Numbered from the stretch's first letter, positions 35,678 through 44,506 are shown. The stretch: 64,000 nt of DNA from an uncultured Actinomycetes bacterium (GCA_903825895.1 CAIKCI010000035.1:1-64000); one strand, 5' to 3'. Numbers and translations are program-made. The notes: generated by a model not told the origin, from the letters alone.

Positions 35678-35692
35678 CTGACGGGCCGTCAG
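35678..35692. promoter_or_regulatory. Palindromic operator CTGACGGGCCGTCAG
   Basis: A perfect 15-bp palindrome with 7-bp arms, 32 nt before the CoA-transferase start. It differs from 17098-17112 at a single base. Likely bound by the same TetR-type repressor. Confidence 0.6.
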
Positions 35693-35731
35693 ATCTAAAG
35701 AAGAGAGACCCGGGCGTGGGACGATAGGGAG

Positions 35732-35908
35732 ATGGACCTTGAGAACCTGCCTGAACCTATGCCCGTTGACGACGCTCGCTGCATGAAACTCACCCTGGCG
35801 GCGGCCCTAGTTCTTGGGAAGAATGACGCCACGCCCCTGGAGCGCCAGTGGGCGAGGGAAGTCTTTGATTTAGCCCATGCATTGAGCGAAGCGCGTCAAG
35901 AGGACTAA
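35732..35908 (+). CDS. Small hypothetical protein, 58 aa
   Basis: A short frame of 58 codons from ATG 35732, with GGGAG just upstream. The sequence is acidic at the N-terminus (MDLENLPEPMPVDD), then an alanine/leucine-rich helix and a charged C-terminus (ERQWAREVFDLAHALSEARQED). Probably a soluble, helical protein. No family recognised. It lies between the CoA-transferase operon and the aquaporin gene. The composition looks coding but it is not proven. Confidence 0.5.
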   Translation: MDLENLPEPMPVDDARCMKLTLAAALVLGKNDATPLERQWAREVFDLAHALSEARQED

Positions 35909-35975
35909 ATCCACCAAGTGGAGAGAACTTTCAGTAAGAATGAGCGACGTACCGTTCCCTCAATAAAGGAGCCCT

Positions 35976-36725
35976 ATGTTCAACCCCCGTAAACTGCTCG
36001 CTGAGTTTCTCGGCACCGCCATCTTGGTCTTTATTGCCGTTGGTGCGGCCACGCTGTCATTTGGTTTCCACCTCGCAGGGCTGAGTTTTGCCGCCGGGAT
36101 CGTCATGACGGCCTTGGCTTTCGGACTGGTATTAGTTGCCCTGGTCTATGCCATCGGGCCGATTTCGGGCTGTCACATCAACCCGGCGGTCACGATCGGT
36201 TTCGTCGCTTCTGGTCGGATGAAGATTCAAGAAGCCATTGGCTACTGGATCGCACAAATCCTCGGCGGTATCGCCGGCGCATATCTATTATGGGCTGTTT
36301 TCACGAGTTCGCCGTATTACTCGAAGTCGACCGTTGGTCTTGGTGCTGACGGATGGGGGAGTGCGTCAAAGCTGCACATCTCGGCCGGTGGAGCATTTTT
36401 GGTTGAAGTGATCTTGACCTTCATTTTTGTGATGGTGGTGCTGTTCGCCACCTCCAAGATCGCCCGAGAGGCAATGGCTGGTTTGGCGATTGGGATGGCG
36501 TTGCTCTTTGTCCACATTGTTGGTATTGCCCTGACGGGAACGTCGGTCAACCCCGCACGAAGCCTTGGCCCAGCACTGGTGCTTGGCGGTACGGCACTGA
36601 GCCAAGTGTGGCTCTTTATTGTCGCCCCTCTCGTTGGAGGGGTTATCGCGGCGTTGGTGTACATGTTCTTTATGGCCGATACGACTATTGATGCCCCGGC
36701 GGACGCGGTCGCTTCCGACTTATAG
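35976..36725 (+). CDS. aqpZ: Aquaporin Z-type water channel
   Basis: 249 residues with six helices and two NPA motifs, at residues 69-71 (NPAVTIGF) and 192-194 (NPARSLGP). By position the selectivity-filter residues are Phe49, His180, Thr189 and Arg195, the same set as in E. coli AqpZ, so an orthodox water channel is more likely than a glycerol facilitator. AAGGAG precedes ATG 35976. It stands alone, with 161 nt before the next gene. Confidence 0.92.
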   Translation: MFNPRKLLAEFLGTAILVFIAVGAATLSFGFHLAGLSFAAGIVMTALAFGLVLVALVYAIGPISGCHINPAVTIGFVASGRMKIQEAIGYWIAQILGGIAGAYLLWAVFTSSPYYSKSTVGLGADGWGSASKLHISAGGAFLVEVILTFIFVMVVLFATSKIAREAMAGLAIGMALLFVHIVGIALTGTSVNPARSLGPALVLGGTALSQVWLFIVAPLVGGVIAALVYMFFMADTTIDAPADAVASDL

Positions 36726-36886
36726 ACCCTCTCGAGAGACGGTCGCTTGCCTCCGAGAGAACGTGAACACGGGGCAGTGCGGTGCCCTCACGGCGGAAAT
36801 CTGAGCCATCACGCCCACAAAGAATTCACTATCGTGGGAGGATAAGGGATCGGGAAAGTTTCCGGCGAAAGATCAAGGACGTTTCG

Positions 36887-38380
36887 ATGGTGTCATCAGT
36901 GCGCGGGCTACTTCATGAGCGTCGCCGTTGGGTCGCACTGATTGTTGTGTGTTTCGCCATGTTGATGAACTCTCTTGACCAGACCATCGTCAATGTGGCT
37001 CTGCCAACGATTCAAGACGAGTTGCACTTCACGCAGCCTGCCCTTGCGTGGGTTATCGACGCCTACATGATCACTTTTGCTGGTGCCCTTCTCTTAGCTG
37101 GCCGCCTGGGCGATCTGATTGGGCGAAAGAAAGTCTTTCTCTTTGGCGTGGGCTTCTTTACGCTCTCGTCGGCGGCCTGTGGAGCAGCAAACAGTCAAGC
37201 GCTCCTCGTTGGGGCCCGCTTCGCGCAAGGCCTCGGCGCGGCATTGTCGTCATCGGTCATCTTGGCCATCATCGTGGCCGACTTTCCTATCCCCACAGAG
37301 CGAGCGAAAGCCATGAGCTCCTACATTCTGGTCGCGGTAGGCGGAGGGTCGTTGGGTTTGTTGCTTGGTGGGTACGTGACTCAAGCATTGAGCTGGCACT
37401 GGCTCTTTTTCATCAATATCCCTATCGGTATCGCTACCTTTGTCTTCGGCGTCGCCCTCATCGATGAGAACACTGGCCACGGGATCCGTTTGGGTCTCGA
37501 CGTCGGCGGGGCGGTCTTGAGCACGGCGGGGTTGATGCTTGCCGTTTACGCGATCGTGAGTTCAGCACAATATGGGTTGACCTCATCACACACGGTGACC
37601 TATGGGGTCATTGCCGTTGTGGTGCTGTTCGTGTTCATGATTCTTGAATCCCGACTCACTCATCCGATGTTGCCCATGAGCGTGTTGCGCTCGCCGGGTC
37701 TTTTAACGTCGAGCATTGTGCGCGGTCTCATCGTCGTCGGCATGTACAGCACCTTTTTTATTGGTGTGCTGTATTTTCAGCGAGTCTTGGGGTACAACTC
37801 GGTGCTCACTGGATTGGCCTTCTTGCCGCAAACCCTCACGGTCGCGGTGATGTCAGTGGGGGTGACGAACCGGATTGCCAAGAGATTCGGTGCCAAGTTC
37901 GCCACCATCTTGGGAATGATGATTCTGAGCGTCGGACTTCTCTGCTTCGTCCTTGCCGGTCAGCACACGGCCTACTTCCCTCAAATATTCTTCGCCGTGT
38001 TCCTGTTTGGCTTTGGTGTGGCATTGGCCTTTACGCCCTTGCTGACCATTGCCTTGGCGGGGGTACCCATCCAAGACGCAGGGATTGGATCGGGCATCAT
38101 TAATGTCTCGCAACAAGTCGCCGGGGTGCTCTCGATTGCTCTTCTCAGCGCGGTGGCCTCGGGTCAAACGACCTCGCTCTTGGCCTCAGGGCACTCCACG
38201 ATTGATGCGCTCTTTGGCGGCTATCACCTAGCGTTTATCGTGGCCCTCGCCAGCGTGCTGGTCGGGATTGTGGTTGCTGGTACCTTCCTGAGGCGCCCGA
38301 GCGACCAAACAGCAGAGGCGGTCACTGGAAGTCCCACGTTTGATGCTGAGGCCGAAACGATGATCGTGGAGATCTTGTAG
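36887..38380 (+). CDS. DHA2-type MFS exporter (14 TM)
   Basis: 497 residues. It begins with LLHERRRWVALIVVCFAMLMNSLDQTIVNVALPTI in split motifs, the EmrB/QacA signature in helix 1, and has the loop GRLGDLIGRKKVFLFG. Fourteen helices are expected. Drug or lipid efflux is usual for the family. ATG 36887 is preferred; an in-frame upstream start at 36782 lacks support. It lies 55 nt before oleA on the same strand, so cotranscription is possible, but no function in olefin synthesis is known for it. Confidence 0.88.
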   Translation: MVSSVRGLLHERRRWVALIVVCFAMLMNSLDQTIVNVALPTIQDELHFTQPALAWVIDAYMITFAGALLLAGRLGDLIGRKKVFLFGVGFFTLSSAACGAANSQALLVGARFAQGLGAALSSSVILAIIVADFPIPTERAKAMSSYILVAVGGGSLGLLLGGYVTQALSWHWLFFINIPIGIATFVFGVALIDENTGHGIRLGLDVGGAVLSTAGLMLAVYAIVSSAQYGLTSSHTVTYGVIAVVVLFVFMILESRLTHPMLPMSVLRSPGLLTSSIVRGLIVVGMYSTFFIGVLYFQRVLGYNSVLTGLAFLPQTLTVAVMSVGVTNRIAKRFGAKFATILGMMILSVGLLCFVLAGQHTAYFPQIFFAVFLFGFGVALAFTPLLTIALAGVPIQDAGIGSGIINVSQQVAGVLSIALLSAVASGQTTSLLASGHSTIDALFGGYHLAFIVALASVLVGIVVAGTFLRRPSDQTAEAVTGSPTFDAEAETMIVEIL

Positions 38381-38423
38381 GCCATAAAACGGCCGAATTG
38401 TGCGGAGAGGGCCCGAGAGGTCG

Positions 38424-38429
38424 TATTCT
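38424..38429 (+). promoter_or_regulatory. -10 element of oleA
   Basis: TATTCT ends 6 nt before GTG 38436. It supports a leaderless oleA transcript starting at this GTG instead of at the GTG at 38400. Confidence 0.5.
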
Positions 38430-38435
38430 AGAGGA

Positions 38436-39449
38436 GTGCCTTCTCCTTTGCTCTATGGACGACCCTCCATTTGGAGCGTGGCCCATGTAGAGGCTCCCGA
38501 AGTCGTCACCTCGGCGTGGATTGATGAAGAACTTGCTGAGTCCTATGAGCGCTGCGGCGTACGGCCTGGCTTGTTGGAGTCAGTGGCAGGAATTATCGAG
38601 CGCCGATGGTGGCCCGAAGAGGTCACGTTCGACCAAGCGGCAGCGCTTGCCGGAAAAGAAGCATTGGCTCAGGCCAATATTGACGCCTCGCAGGTAGACC
38701 TCCTTATCTCAACGTCGGTCTGTAAGCATCATCTCGAACCATCGATCGCCTGTGCGGTGCACCACGGTCTTGGATTGTCGGTCACCGCCACAAACTACGA
38801 CCTCGGCAACGCCTGTTTAGGATTTATGAATGCCATGGAGATCGCCGCGATGGCCATTGAGTCGGGTCGTGCTCGCGTCGTCTTGATTGTTGACGGCGAG
38901 GGAAGCCGTGCCACGCAACTCGCCACCATTGATCGCCTCCGTCAATCGACGACCACGGTGAGCGACATCTTTGATCAGTTCGCGTCACTCACGCTGGGCT
39001 CAGGTGCGGCAGCCATGGTGATGGGCGAGCCGCGAGCCGGCGCACATCGTTATCTCGGTGGTATTTCTCGAGCCGCAACCGAGCATCATCTCTTGTGTGT
39101 TGGTGACCTCGAAATGATGAGGACCGACACCGCTGGCTTGCTCGACGGTGGGTTGACCTTGGCTAAAGAGACCTTTAATGATGCCTTGGGCGAAGGCTGG
39201 TCGTGGACGGATGCGGATCGTTACGTGATGCACCAAGTCTCTGCCGTCCACACCACGAAGTTATGTGAGCTCTTAGGGATTGATATGGATAAAGTCGCCC
39301 AGACGTTCCCGCACTTTGGCAATATGGGCCCCGCCGCCGTGCCCTATACCTTGTCGACGATTGCATCAGAGATTGCTGAAGGGGAACGCGTCCTTCTCAT
39401 GGGCATCGGTTCAGGCTTGAACTGCGCTGGCGCTGAACTGCTCTGGTAA
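38436..39449 (+). CDS. oleA: OleA, Claisen-condensing thiolase-fold enzyme
   Basis: 337 residues with the KAS III/thiolase fold. The catalytic Cys127 is in YDLGNACLGFMNAM, the base Glu101 in HHLEPSIACAVHHGLG, His266 in VMHQVSAVHTTKL and Asn296 in HFGNMGPAAVPYTL. These are the four residues expected of OleA, which condenses two long-chain acyl-CoAs to a 2-alkyl-3-ketoacid. FabH would not have this Glu-containing helix. The downstream oleBC and oleD confirm the pathway. Confidence 0.92.
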   Translation: MPSPLLYGRPSIWSVAHVEAPEVVTSAWIDEELAESYERCGVRPGLLESVAGIIERRWWPEEVTFDQAAALAGKEALAQANIDASQVDLLISTSVCKHHLEPSIACAVHHGLGLSVTATNYDLGNACLGFMNAMEIAAMAIESGRARVVLIVDGEGSRATQLATIDRLRQSTTTVSDIFDQFASLTLGSGAAAMVMGEPRAGAHRYLGGISRAATEHHLLCVGDLEMMRTDTAGLLDGGLTLAKETFNDALGEGWSWTDADRYVMHQVSAVHTTKLCELLGIDMDKVAQTFPHFGNMGPAAVPYTLSTIASEIAEGERVLLMGIGSGLNCAGAELLW

Positions 39450-39454
39450 GCATC

Positions 39455-41881
39455 GTGGGAGGTGCAACTCCGCTGTCGCCAAGCGCTGGAGAACTGCTCG
39501 CATGGGGGCTCGATCCGAGTTGGTCTCGACGAGTACGTCTTCCAGGAGCCGACGGCCGACCTGTTGACTGGCACGTCCTCGACACGGGAGCAGGAACCCA
39601 CGGCACCATTGTGTGTGTCCATGGCAACCCGACGTGGGGCTATCTCTGGCGAGACTTGCTCGAGACCCTGAGCCCCGCGTGGCGGGTGATCGCGGTTGAC
39701 CAGACCGGTATGGGCTATTCAGAACGAGGGCGACCGCGCGTGTTGGCTGAACGGATCGAGGAATTGGTGACCTTTTGTCGCCAAGAAGTCAAAGGACCGC
39801 TCATTCTGGCCGCCCACGACTGGGGTGGTCCCGTTGCAATTGGCGCAGCGGGATCTCTGGAGATTGATGCAGTAATCCTTGGGAACACGGCGGTTGCAAA
39901 ACCAGTTGACGTCAAGGTGCCACCCTTGATTGCTGCTGCTCGATCCGCTGCCGATCTGACGTGTCGCAGAAGTCCACTGTTCGTTGATGGTACGGCACGT
40001 ATGACCCACAAAGAACACCGTGCTGCGCTACGCGCTCCGTATCGAACAGCCGATCGCAGGGCGGCTGTGCGGGACTTTGTCCTCGACATTCCGGTGAAAG
40101 CTCAAGATCATTCCTACGATGCACTTGGCGTTTGTGCCGACGTGTTGGGAAAACTTCGTTGCCCGATCTTGTTGCTCTGGGGCGGGAACGACCCCGTCTT
40201 CCACGATCGATTTCTCCGGGACCTCACTCGTCGTGCTCCTCATGCAGACGTTCAACGCTTTCACGATGCTGGACACCTCGTCATGTTGGACGCGCCCGTG
40301 GGGGCTGTGGTGTCTGACTGGCTCCAGGTCAATGCATCGTCGCGGGCATCACCCGAACCTGAATCCACATTCCGATCGGTACTCGCAGGCGTTCTTGAAA
40401 GGTCGAGCGACCAAGGTGCCGTCTATATCGGCCCCGAGGGAACCTTGCGCTGGTCTGAACTGGCTGATCGATCTGCCGTGGCGGCAGACGTGTTACGAAC
40501 CGATGGATGCACAAAGGGTGATCGAGTTTCCTTACTGATTCCACCAAGTCCAGAACTTCTTGTCGCCGCCTGTGCGGTCTGGCGTTGTGGGGGAGTCCCC
40601 GTGGTGGCCGACGCCTCGGCGGGGATACGAACACTGCGTCGGCTGGTCCGAGCGAATGCACCGCGTTACGTGATTGGGACAAGAGCCACGCTGAGCGTTG
40701 CCCGATTGCTTCGCTTTGCCCCGGGGGCTCGACGGGCGAGCTTTGGCGCCATGCCAGGGACTCTGAATCTTGCTCGTCAATCCGGCACAGGTTCCAAAGA
40801 AGTTGTCGTGCTGGGATCTTTTGACACCGCCGCCATTGTGCACACCTCGGGAGCAACCGGTCCGGCGAAAGCCGTGCGCTACACCCATGGCCAACTCGCC
40901 GCACAGCGAGAAGCGACGACACGGATGTTCAGCCCTGACGCCGGCGATGCCTTCACGACGTCGTTTGGGGCGTTCATGCTGCTCGCACCTCTTCTTGAGA
41001 TGGCCTGCGTGCGCCCTGATTTTGACATCGACAAGCCGTCAACGCTGGGCTTTGAGCAACTCTCTGCAGCGACCAATCGTGCGCATGTCACGACCGCTTG
41101 GCTCTCACCTGCATCAGCCAAGGCGGTCATTGCTTCGGCACAGGGTCGCACGGTAGCGATTCCTCTGGTGATGTTGGCCGGTGCACCCGTGTCAACGTCA
41201 ATCCTGCACGAAATAGGCGTTATCACCGGCGGCGACATCCGCACCCCCTACGGCATGACGGAGTGCCTGCCGGTGACTGACGGTCGTCGAGGTGAGACCA
41301 ATGGTTCTCTTGGTGGTACCGGCGTGGGGTCACCCTTGCCGGGCTGTGAGGTCCGCATTAGCGCTCTGGGATTAACCGGACAGGGTTTCGTTGAAGCACA
41401 AGAGTGGGGAGAGATTTTGCTTGCTGCTCCATGGCTCTTTGACGGGTATGAGCATGCCGTCGATGTGGACGTCCATTCGACGGTGGTGATCGATTCGCAG
41501 CGCTTTCATCGCACCGGCGACGTGGGCTATCTCGAAGGCGGTCGGCTGTATGTTCTGGGCCGTAGCGTGCATGTCATCGACGGTGCTGAAGGACCGCTGG
41601 CCAGCGTGGCGATCGAAGAGCCGGTCGCAGCTGCGCTGAATCGTGATGTTGCCGCAGTGGGGATAGGGCCACACGGTACGCAGGTCGTGTGTTTGGTACT
41701 CAGCGGCGAAGGGCCTCTTCGCTTAGCACCCCCCGATCTTCGAGATCGTGCACGCAAGGCCGCTGGCGTCTCTCTGGCAGCGGTCCTGGAAGGTGCGTTA
41801 CCAACCGATCGTCGTCATGAGTCAAAGATCGATCGCATCGAACTCGGGAGTTCAGTGAACGCGTATCTGGCGGGTCGCTAA
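39455..41881 (+). CDS. oleBC: OleB-OleC fusion, olefin synthesis
   Basis: 808 residues with two enzymes in one chain. Residues 1-295 are an alpha/beta hydrolase of haloalkane-dehalogenase type: HGNPTWGYLWRD (56-67), nucleophile Asp122 in AAHDWGG, and catalytic His274 in DAGHLVMLD. In OleB this fold decarboxylates a beta-lactone to a cis-alkene. Residues about 305-805 are an AMP-forming ligase: TSGATGPAK (464-472) and PYGMTE (598-603). OleC is a beta-lactone synthetase using ATP on the beta-hydroxyacid. The start GTG 39455 lies 5 nt after oleA with no clear Shine-Dalgarno. Such fusions are known from some actinobacteria. Confidence 0.92.
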   Translation: MGGATPLSPSAGELLAWGLDPSWSRRVRLPGADGRPVDWHVLDTGAGTHGTIVCVHGNPTWGYLWRDLLETLSPAWRVIAVDQTGMGYSERGRPRVLAERIEELVTFCRQEVKGPLILAAHDWGGPVAIGAAGSLEIDAVILGNTAVAKPVDVKVPPLIAAARSAADLTCRRSPLFVDGTARMTHKEHRAALRAPYRTADRRAAVRDFVLDIPVKAQDHSYDALGVCADVLGKLRCPILLLWGGNDPVFHDRFLRDLTRRAPHADVQRFHDAGHLVMLDAPVGAVVSDWLQVNASSRASPEPESTFRSVLAGVLERSSDQGAVYIGPEGTLRWSELADRSAVAADVLRTDGCTKGDRVSLLIPPSPELLVAACAVWRCGGVPVVADASAGIRTLRRLVRANAPRYVIGTRATLSVARLLRFAPGARRASFGAMPGTLNLARQSGTGSKEVVVLGSFDTAAIVHTSGATGPAKAVRYTHGQLAAQREATTRMFSPDAGDAFTTSFGAFMLLAPLLEMACVRPDFDIDKPSTLGFEQLSAATNRAHVTTAWLSPASAKAVIASAQGRTVAIPLVMLAGAPVSTSILHEIGVITGGDIRTPYGMTECLPVTDGRRGETNGSLGGTGVGSPLPGCEVRISALGLTGQGFVEAQEWGEILLAAPWLFDGYEHAVDVDVHSTVVIDSQRFHRTGDVGYLEGGRLYVLGRSVHVIDGAEGPLASVAIEEPVAAALNRDVAAVGIGPHGTQVVCLVLSGEGPLRLAPPDLRDRARKAAGVSLAAVLEGALPTDRRHESKIDRIELGSSVNAYLAGR

Positions 41882-41885
41882 GGCC

Positions 41886-42854
41886 ATGCGCGTTCTCGTC
41901 ACGGGAGCGAGCAGTCTGCTGGGCAGCACGGTTGCTCGCCAATTAGCCGAGCGAGGAGACGCAGTGAGCTGTTTTCAACGTCGCCCGAGCAATACCGGCT
42001 GCGTAGATGTGCTCGGTGACATCCGAGATGCGCAAGGACTACGCCGCGCTGCACAAGGCAACGAGGCGATCATCCATCTCGCAGCCCTTGTGGCTCCTCG
42101 CCCTGCCTGGAGCGATGCCTATGCCATTAATGTCGGCGGGACAGCGCATGTTCTTGATGCATCCGTGGAGTGTGGGCGCCTCGTCTACATCTCGACGCCG
42201 TCGGTAGCGTTCGAAAATGTTGCGTCGGTAGGAGAGGAAGCAGAAGAGGCGCGCTACACGGGCCGTGACGCCTATGCCCGCTCCAAAGCGCTGGCGGAAA
42301 CCTTGGTGCTAGAACGTATGAGCGTACCGACCATGATTCTTCGCCCCCATTTGGTGTGGGGGCCGGGGGACACGCAGTTAGTTGGTCGCATTCTCGAGCG
42401 TGCCGAACAGGGCCGACTGGTGTTGCCCGACCACGGGAGAGCGCTGCTGGATACCACCTACGTTGATGACGCTGCCTCAGCGATTGTCGCGGGGCTCGAT
42501 CGAACCGGGGATGCGCCAGAGATTTGCGGCCGACCCTTCGTGGTGACAGGGAACGACCCAAGGCCTTTGGCTGAGTTAGTGCAAGGGATTCTCACTGCTG
42601 CGGGGCGCACACAAGCTTTTCGCTCCCTGCCGGCTCCTCTCGTGAGTTTTATAGGCCGGGGTGTGGGTCGACTCTGGCCAAACGATGAACCGCCCTTGAC
42701 GCTTTTTGCGGCTCGGCAGCTTTCGCTGTCGCACTGGTTTGATCAACGCGAAACCCACGCGGCCCTTCGATGGAAGCCCCAGGTCAACGTTGATGAGGGA
42801 TTTGAGCGACTGCGAAGCTGGTTTGAGCGCCAGGACAAGAAGACCCTTCGTTAA
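41886..42854 (+). CDS. oleD: OleD, NAD(P)-dependent beta-ketoacid reductase
   Basis: 322 residues of the extended SDR family. It has N-terminal VLVTGASSLLGSTVARQLAERGD, later YISTPSV, and the catalytic YARSK. It resembles 3-beta-HSD-like reductases, as OleD does. It would reduce the OleA product to a 2-alkyl-3-hydroxyacid for the OleC domain. It starts 4 nt after the oleBC stop. A 15-bp tandem repeat begins about 45 nt after its stop. Confidence 0.92.
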   Translation: MRVLVTGASSLLGSTVARQLAERGDAVSCFQRRPSNTGCVDVLGDIRDAQGLRRAAQGNEAIIHLAALVAPRPAWSDAYAINVGGTAHVLDASVECGRLVYISTPSVAFENVASVGEEAEEARYTGRDAYARSKALAETLVLERMSVPTMILRPHLVWGPGDTQLVGRILERAEQGRLVLPDHGRALLDTTYVDDAASAIVAGLDRTGDAPEICGRPFVVTGNDPRPLAELVQGILTAAGRTQAFRSLPAPLVSFIGRGVGRLWPNDEPPLTLFAARQLSLSHWFDQRETHAALRWKPQVNVDEGFERLRSWFERQDKKTLR

Positions 42855-42858
42855 CACG

Positions 42859-42999
42859 ATGCTTGTGGAAAGCCAAAGCGGTGCCGTTTCGCTCTGCCCC
42901 TTGATGCAACAACCCTTCATGCAACAACCCTTCATGCAACAACCCTTCATGCAACAACCCTTGGTGCAACAAGGAGTCGTTCGACTCAATGATTCGTGA
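42859..42999 (+). CDS. Possible repeat peptide (MQQPF)n
   Basis: A 46-codon frame directly after oleD: MLVESQSGAVSLCP, then four MQQPF/MQQPL units encoded by the 15-bp repeat, then VQQGVVRLNDS. No ribosome site or -10 is evident. The opposite strand is also open (LLHEG units, 42784-43023), so coding on either strand is uncertain. Confidence 0.25.
   Translation: MLVESQSGAVSLCPLMQQPFMQQPFMQQPFMQQPLVQQGVVRLNDS
42898..42972. repeat. 15-bp tandem repeat, about 4.5-5 copies
   Basis: The unit ATGCAACAACCCTTC occurs at 42904, 42919, 42934 and 42949 (the last ending TTG), with partial copies on both sides. The copies are almost identical, so the array is either young or under constraint. The 15-nt period keeps all frames open. 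Confidence 0.9.
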
Positions 43000-43086
43000 T
43001 CGCTGCGATGAGATCAACATCATTCTCGAGATGGAGCACGGTCAGCGACGCCAGGTCGGCAGTTGCGGCAAGAAGGAAGCGTTGGT

Positions 43087-43791
43087 TTAAAACAACGTCT
43101 CAGGTGTCGGGCAATCCAATAACTCTGGCCCGTCATTACGAACGTTGCCCACTGCCCGATCGACTGCGTGGTGAACGAGGGTCCCTTTTTTGGCTGCATG
43201 GAGAAGACCGGCAACACCATCGAGTTCGCTCTCGTCATCGCTGAGCCAGAGATCAAAGGTTTCTTGTTCAAGAACCACCGGCATCCGGTCGTGAATGCCG
43301 TCCATGTCATCTCCGGCTGAGGTGGTGATCACCGTGGCCGTCGCCAGGGGTGGGGCATCAGGGTTCGCTGGGTCACTCCAGGTTTCATAGAGTCCAGCGA
43401 GAACCAAGGGGTTGCCATCTTGCCGAGCGAAAAAATGCGGCTGCGGTTTTGGAGTGACGCTGCGATCCCATTCGTAGAAGCCATCGATTGGGACCAAGAG
43501 GCGTCGGTGTTTATACGCCGAACGAAAGGAGGGCTTTTCGGCCACCGTCTCAGCACGAGCATTAAAGGTCTTGACCCCAAAAGAAATATCTTTGGCCCAG
43601 GAAGGGATGAGACCCCAGCGGTAACGATCCAAGAGTCGTTTGCCCTCTTGTGCCGAGACCCCAGCAATTCTTCGGGTGGGGCCGATATTCCAACTTGGAT
43701 GGCCCTCGGGATCAACCTCGGGGGCTAGGGCAGCATCGAGGAAGGACGCCATTCTCGCCGGAGGGCTGTAGATAGCGATCCGGCCGCACAT
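43087..43791 (-). CDS. SRAP/YedK-type abasic-site crosslinking protein
   Basis: 234 residues beginning MCGRIA; Cys2 becomes N-terminal after Met removal and forms a thiazolidine crosslink with abasic DNA in the HMCES/YedK family. The other conserved residues are visible: Asn in FNARAETVAEKPSFR, Glu in GFYEWD and His in IHDRMPVVL. Its role is shielding abasic sites in ssDNA during replication. Its ATG overlaps the TGA of DUF2017 (ATGA). It is close to the SOS-type imuA' operon, but on the opposite strand. Confidence 0.93.
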   Translation of the reverse strand: MCGRIAIYSPPARMASFLDAALAPEVDPEGHPSWNIGPTRRIAGVSAQEGKRLLDRYRWGLIPSWAKDISFGVKTFNARAETVAEKPSFRSAYKHRRLLVPIDGFYEWDRSVTPKPQPHFFARQDGNPLVLAGLYETWSDPANPDAPPLATATVITTSAGDDMDGIHDRMPVVLEQETFDLWLSDDESELDGVAGLLHAAKKGTLVHHAVDRAVGNVRNDGPELLDCPTPETLF

Positions 43792-44222
43792 CAGGCGTCC
43801 AAGGCTTCCATCATCAAAGAGATCCCGGCTTGAAGGGTAGTGACGATCTCGGTGTTTTCCTCGTTGAGGTTTCTCAAATCTTCCTCATCGACGATGGCCA
43901 TCGACGCTGCGGTTGCTGCCAACATGAGTTGCAAAGCCCGGATCCACTCCTCGGCTTCGTCGTCACTCAAGAGCGTGGCGTTCGCCGTTGCAATCAAGAC
44001 ACCCAATGAGCCCTCGACGGCGAACTGGCGTTGCAGTTCAGTCACGGGATCGTCATGGTCTTGACTCGGGTCGATAGGGCCAAGCAATCTGCGATGCGCC
44101 GGCGACGACATCGTTACCGCCCCTTCACTGGTCTCGTTGGCAATCGATGCCAACCATTGGCGGAGCGAATCGGGAAGGTCAACCTTGATCCCTTCAGGCA
44201 CGCGACGAAACGGTTCACTCAT
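43791..44222 (-). CDS. DUF2017 family protein
   Basis: 143 residues from ATG 44222 (MSEPFRRVPEGIKVDLP). It is rich in acidic residues and mostly helical, with a conserved-looking SDDEAEEWIRALQLMLA segment. Actinobacteria regularly carry a DUF2017 gene next to clpS, as here, where its ATG overlaps the clpS stop by 4 nt. The function is unknown. The frame open to 44306 would overlap clpS and is rejected. Confidence 0.8.
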   Translation of the reverse strand: MSEPFRRVPEGIKVDLPDSLRQWLASIANETSEGAVTMSSPAHRRLLGPIDPSQDHDDPVTELQRQFAVEGSLGVLIATANATLLSDDEAEEWIRALQLMLAATAASMAIVDEEDLRNLNEENTEIVTTLQAGISLMMEALDA

Positions 44223-44500
44223 TGGGCTCGTTGAATCGTGGCGGTCAGTGCATAGCCGTGGAGCGCGACGCAGTACGCAGCAGCTTGTTCTTTGTCGCCA
44301 CTCCACACCACGGATTTACCTTCGTTGTGAACTTGCATAGTCATGCGCTCAGCTTTCGCAAGGTCATAGGAAAATACTTTGCGCAACACGCGCACGACGA
44401 GTGAAATCAAACTGACCGGATCGTTCCACAAGATGACCTCCCAGGGGACGTCAAGCATCTGGTCAGTCCCGGTGATGAGGTCAGTATCGCCCTGGGTCAT
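44219..44500 (-). CDS. clpS: ClpS adaptor
   Basis: 93 residues from ATG 44500. The core WEVILWNDPVSLISLVVRVLRKVF and MQVHNEGKSVVWSGDKEQAAAYCVALHGYALTATI segments are ClpS signatures (motifs split here). It delivers N-degron substrates to ClpAP/ClpCP. A GACAAT hexamer 6 nt before the ATG suggests a leaderless transcript. It forms a clpS-DUF2017-SRAP coupled operon. Confidence 0.93.
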   Translation of the reverse strand: MTQGDTDLITGTDQMLDVPWEVILWNDPVSLISLVVRVLRKVFSYDLAKAERMTMQVHNEGKSVVWSGDKEQAAAYCVALHGYALTATIQRAQ

Positions 44501-44506
44501 GGAACC

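Noticed and set aside
36729-36760. CTCTCGAGAG and nearby GAGAGA after the aquaporin gene as a terminator
   Set aside because: The palindrome has no loop and no T-run follows; not convincing.
38400-38435. GTG at 38400 as the oleA start
   Set aside because: The -10 element at 38424-38429 would lie inside the gene; OleA family N-termini fit GTG 38436.
42904-42972. Possible CRISPR array
   Set aside because: The 15-bp units are contiguous with no spacers and there are no cas genes.
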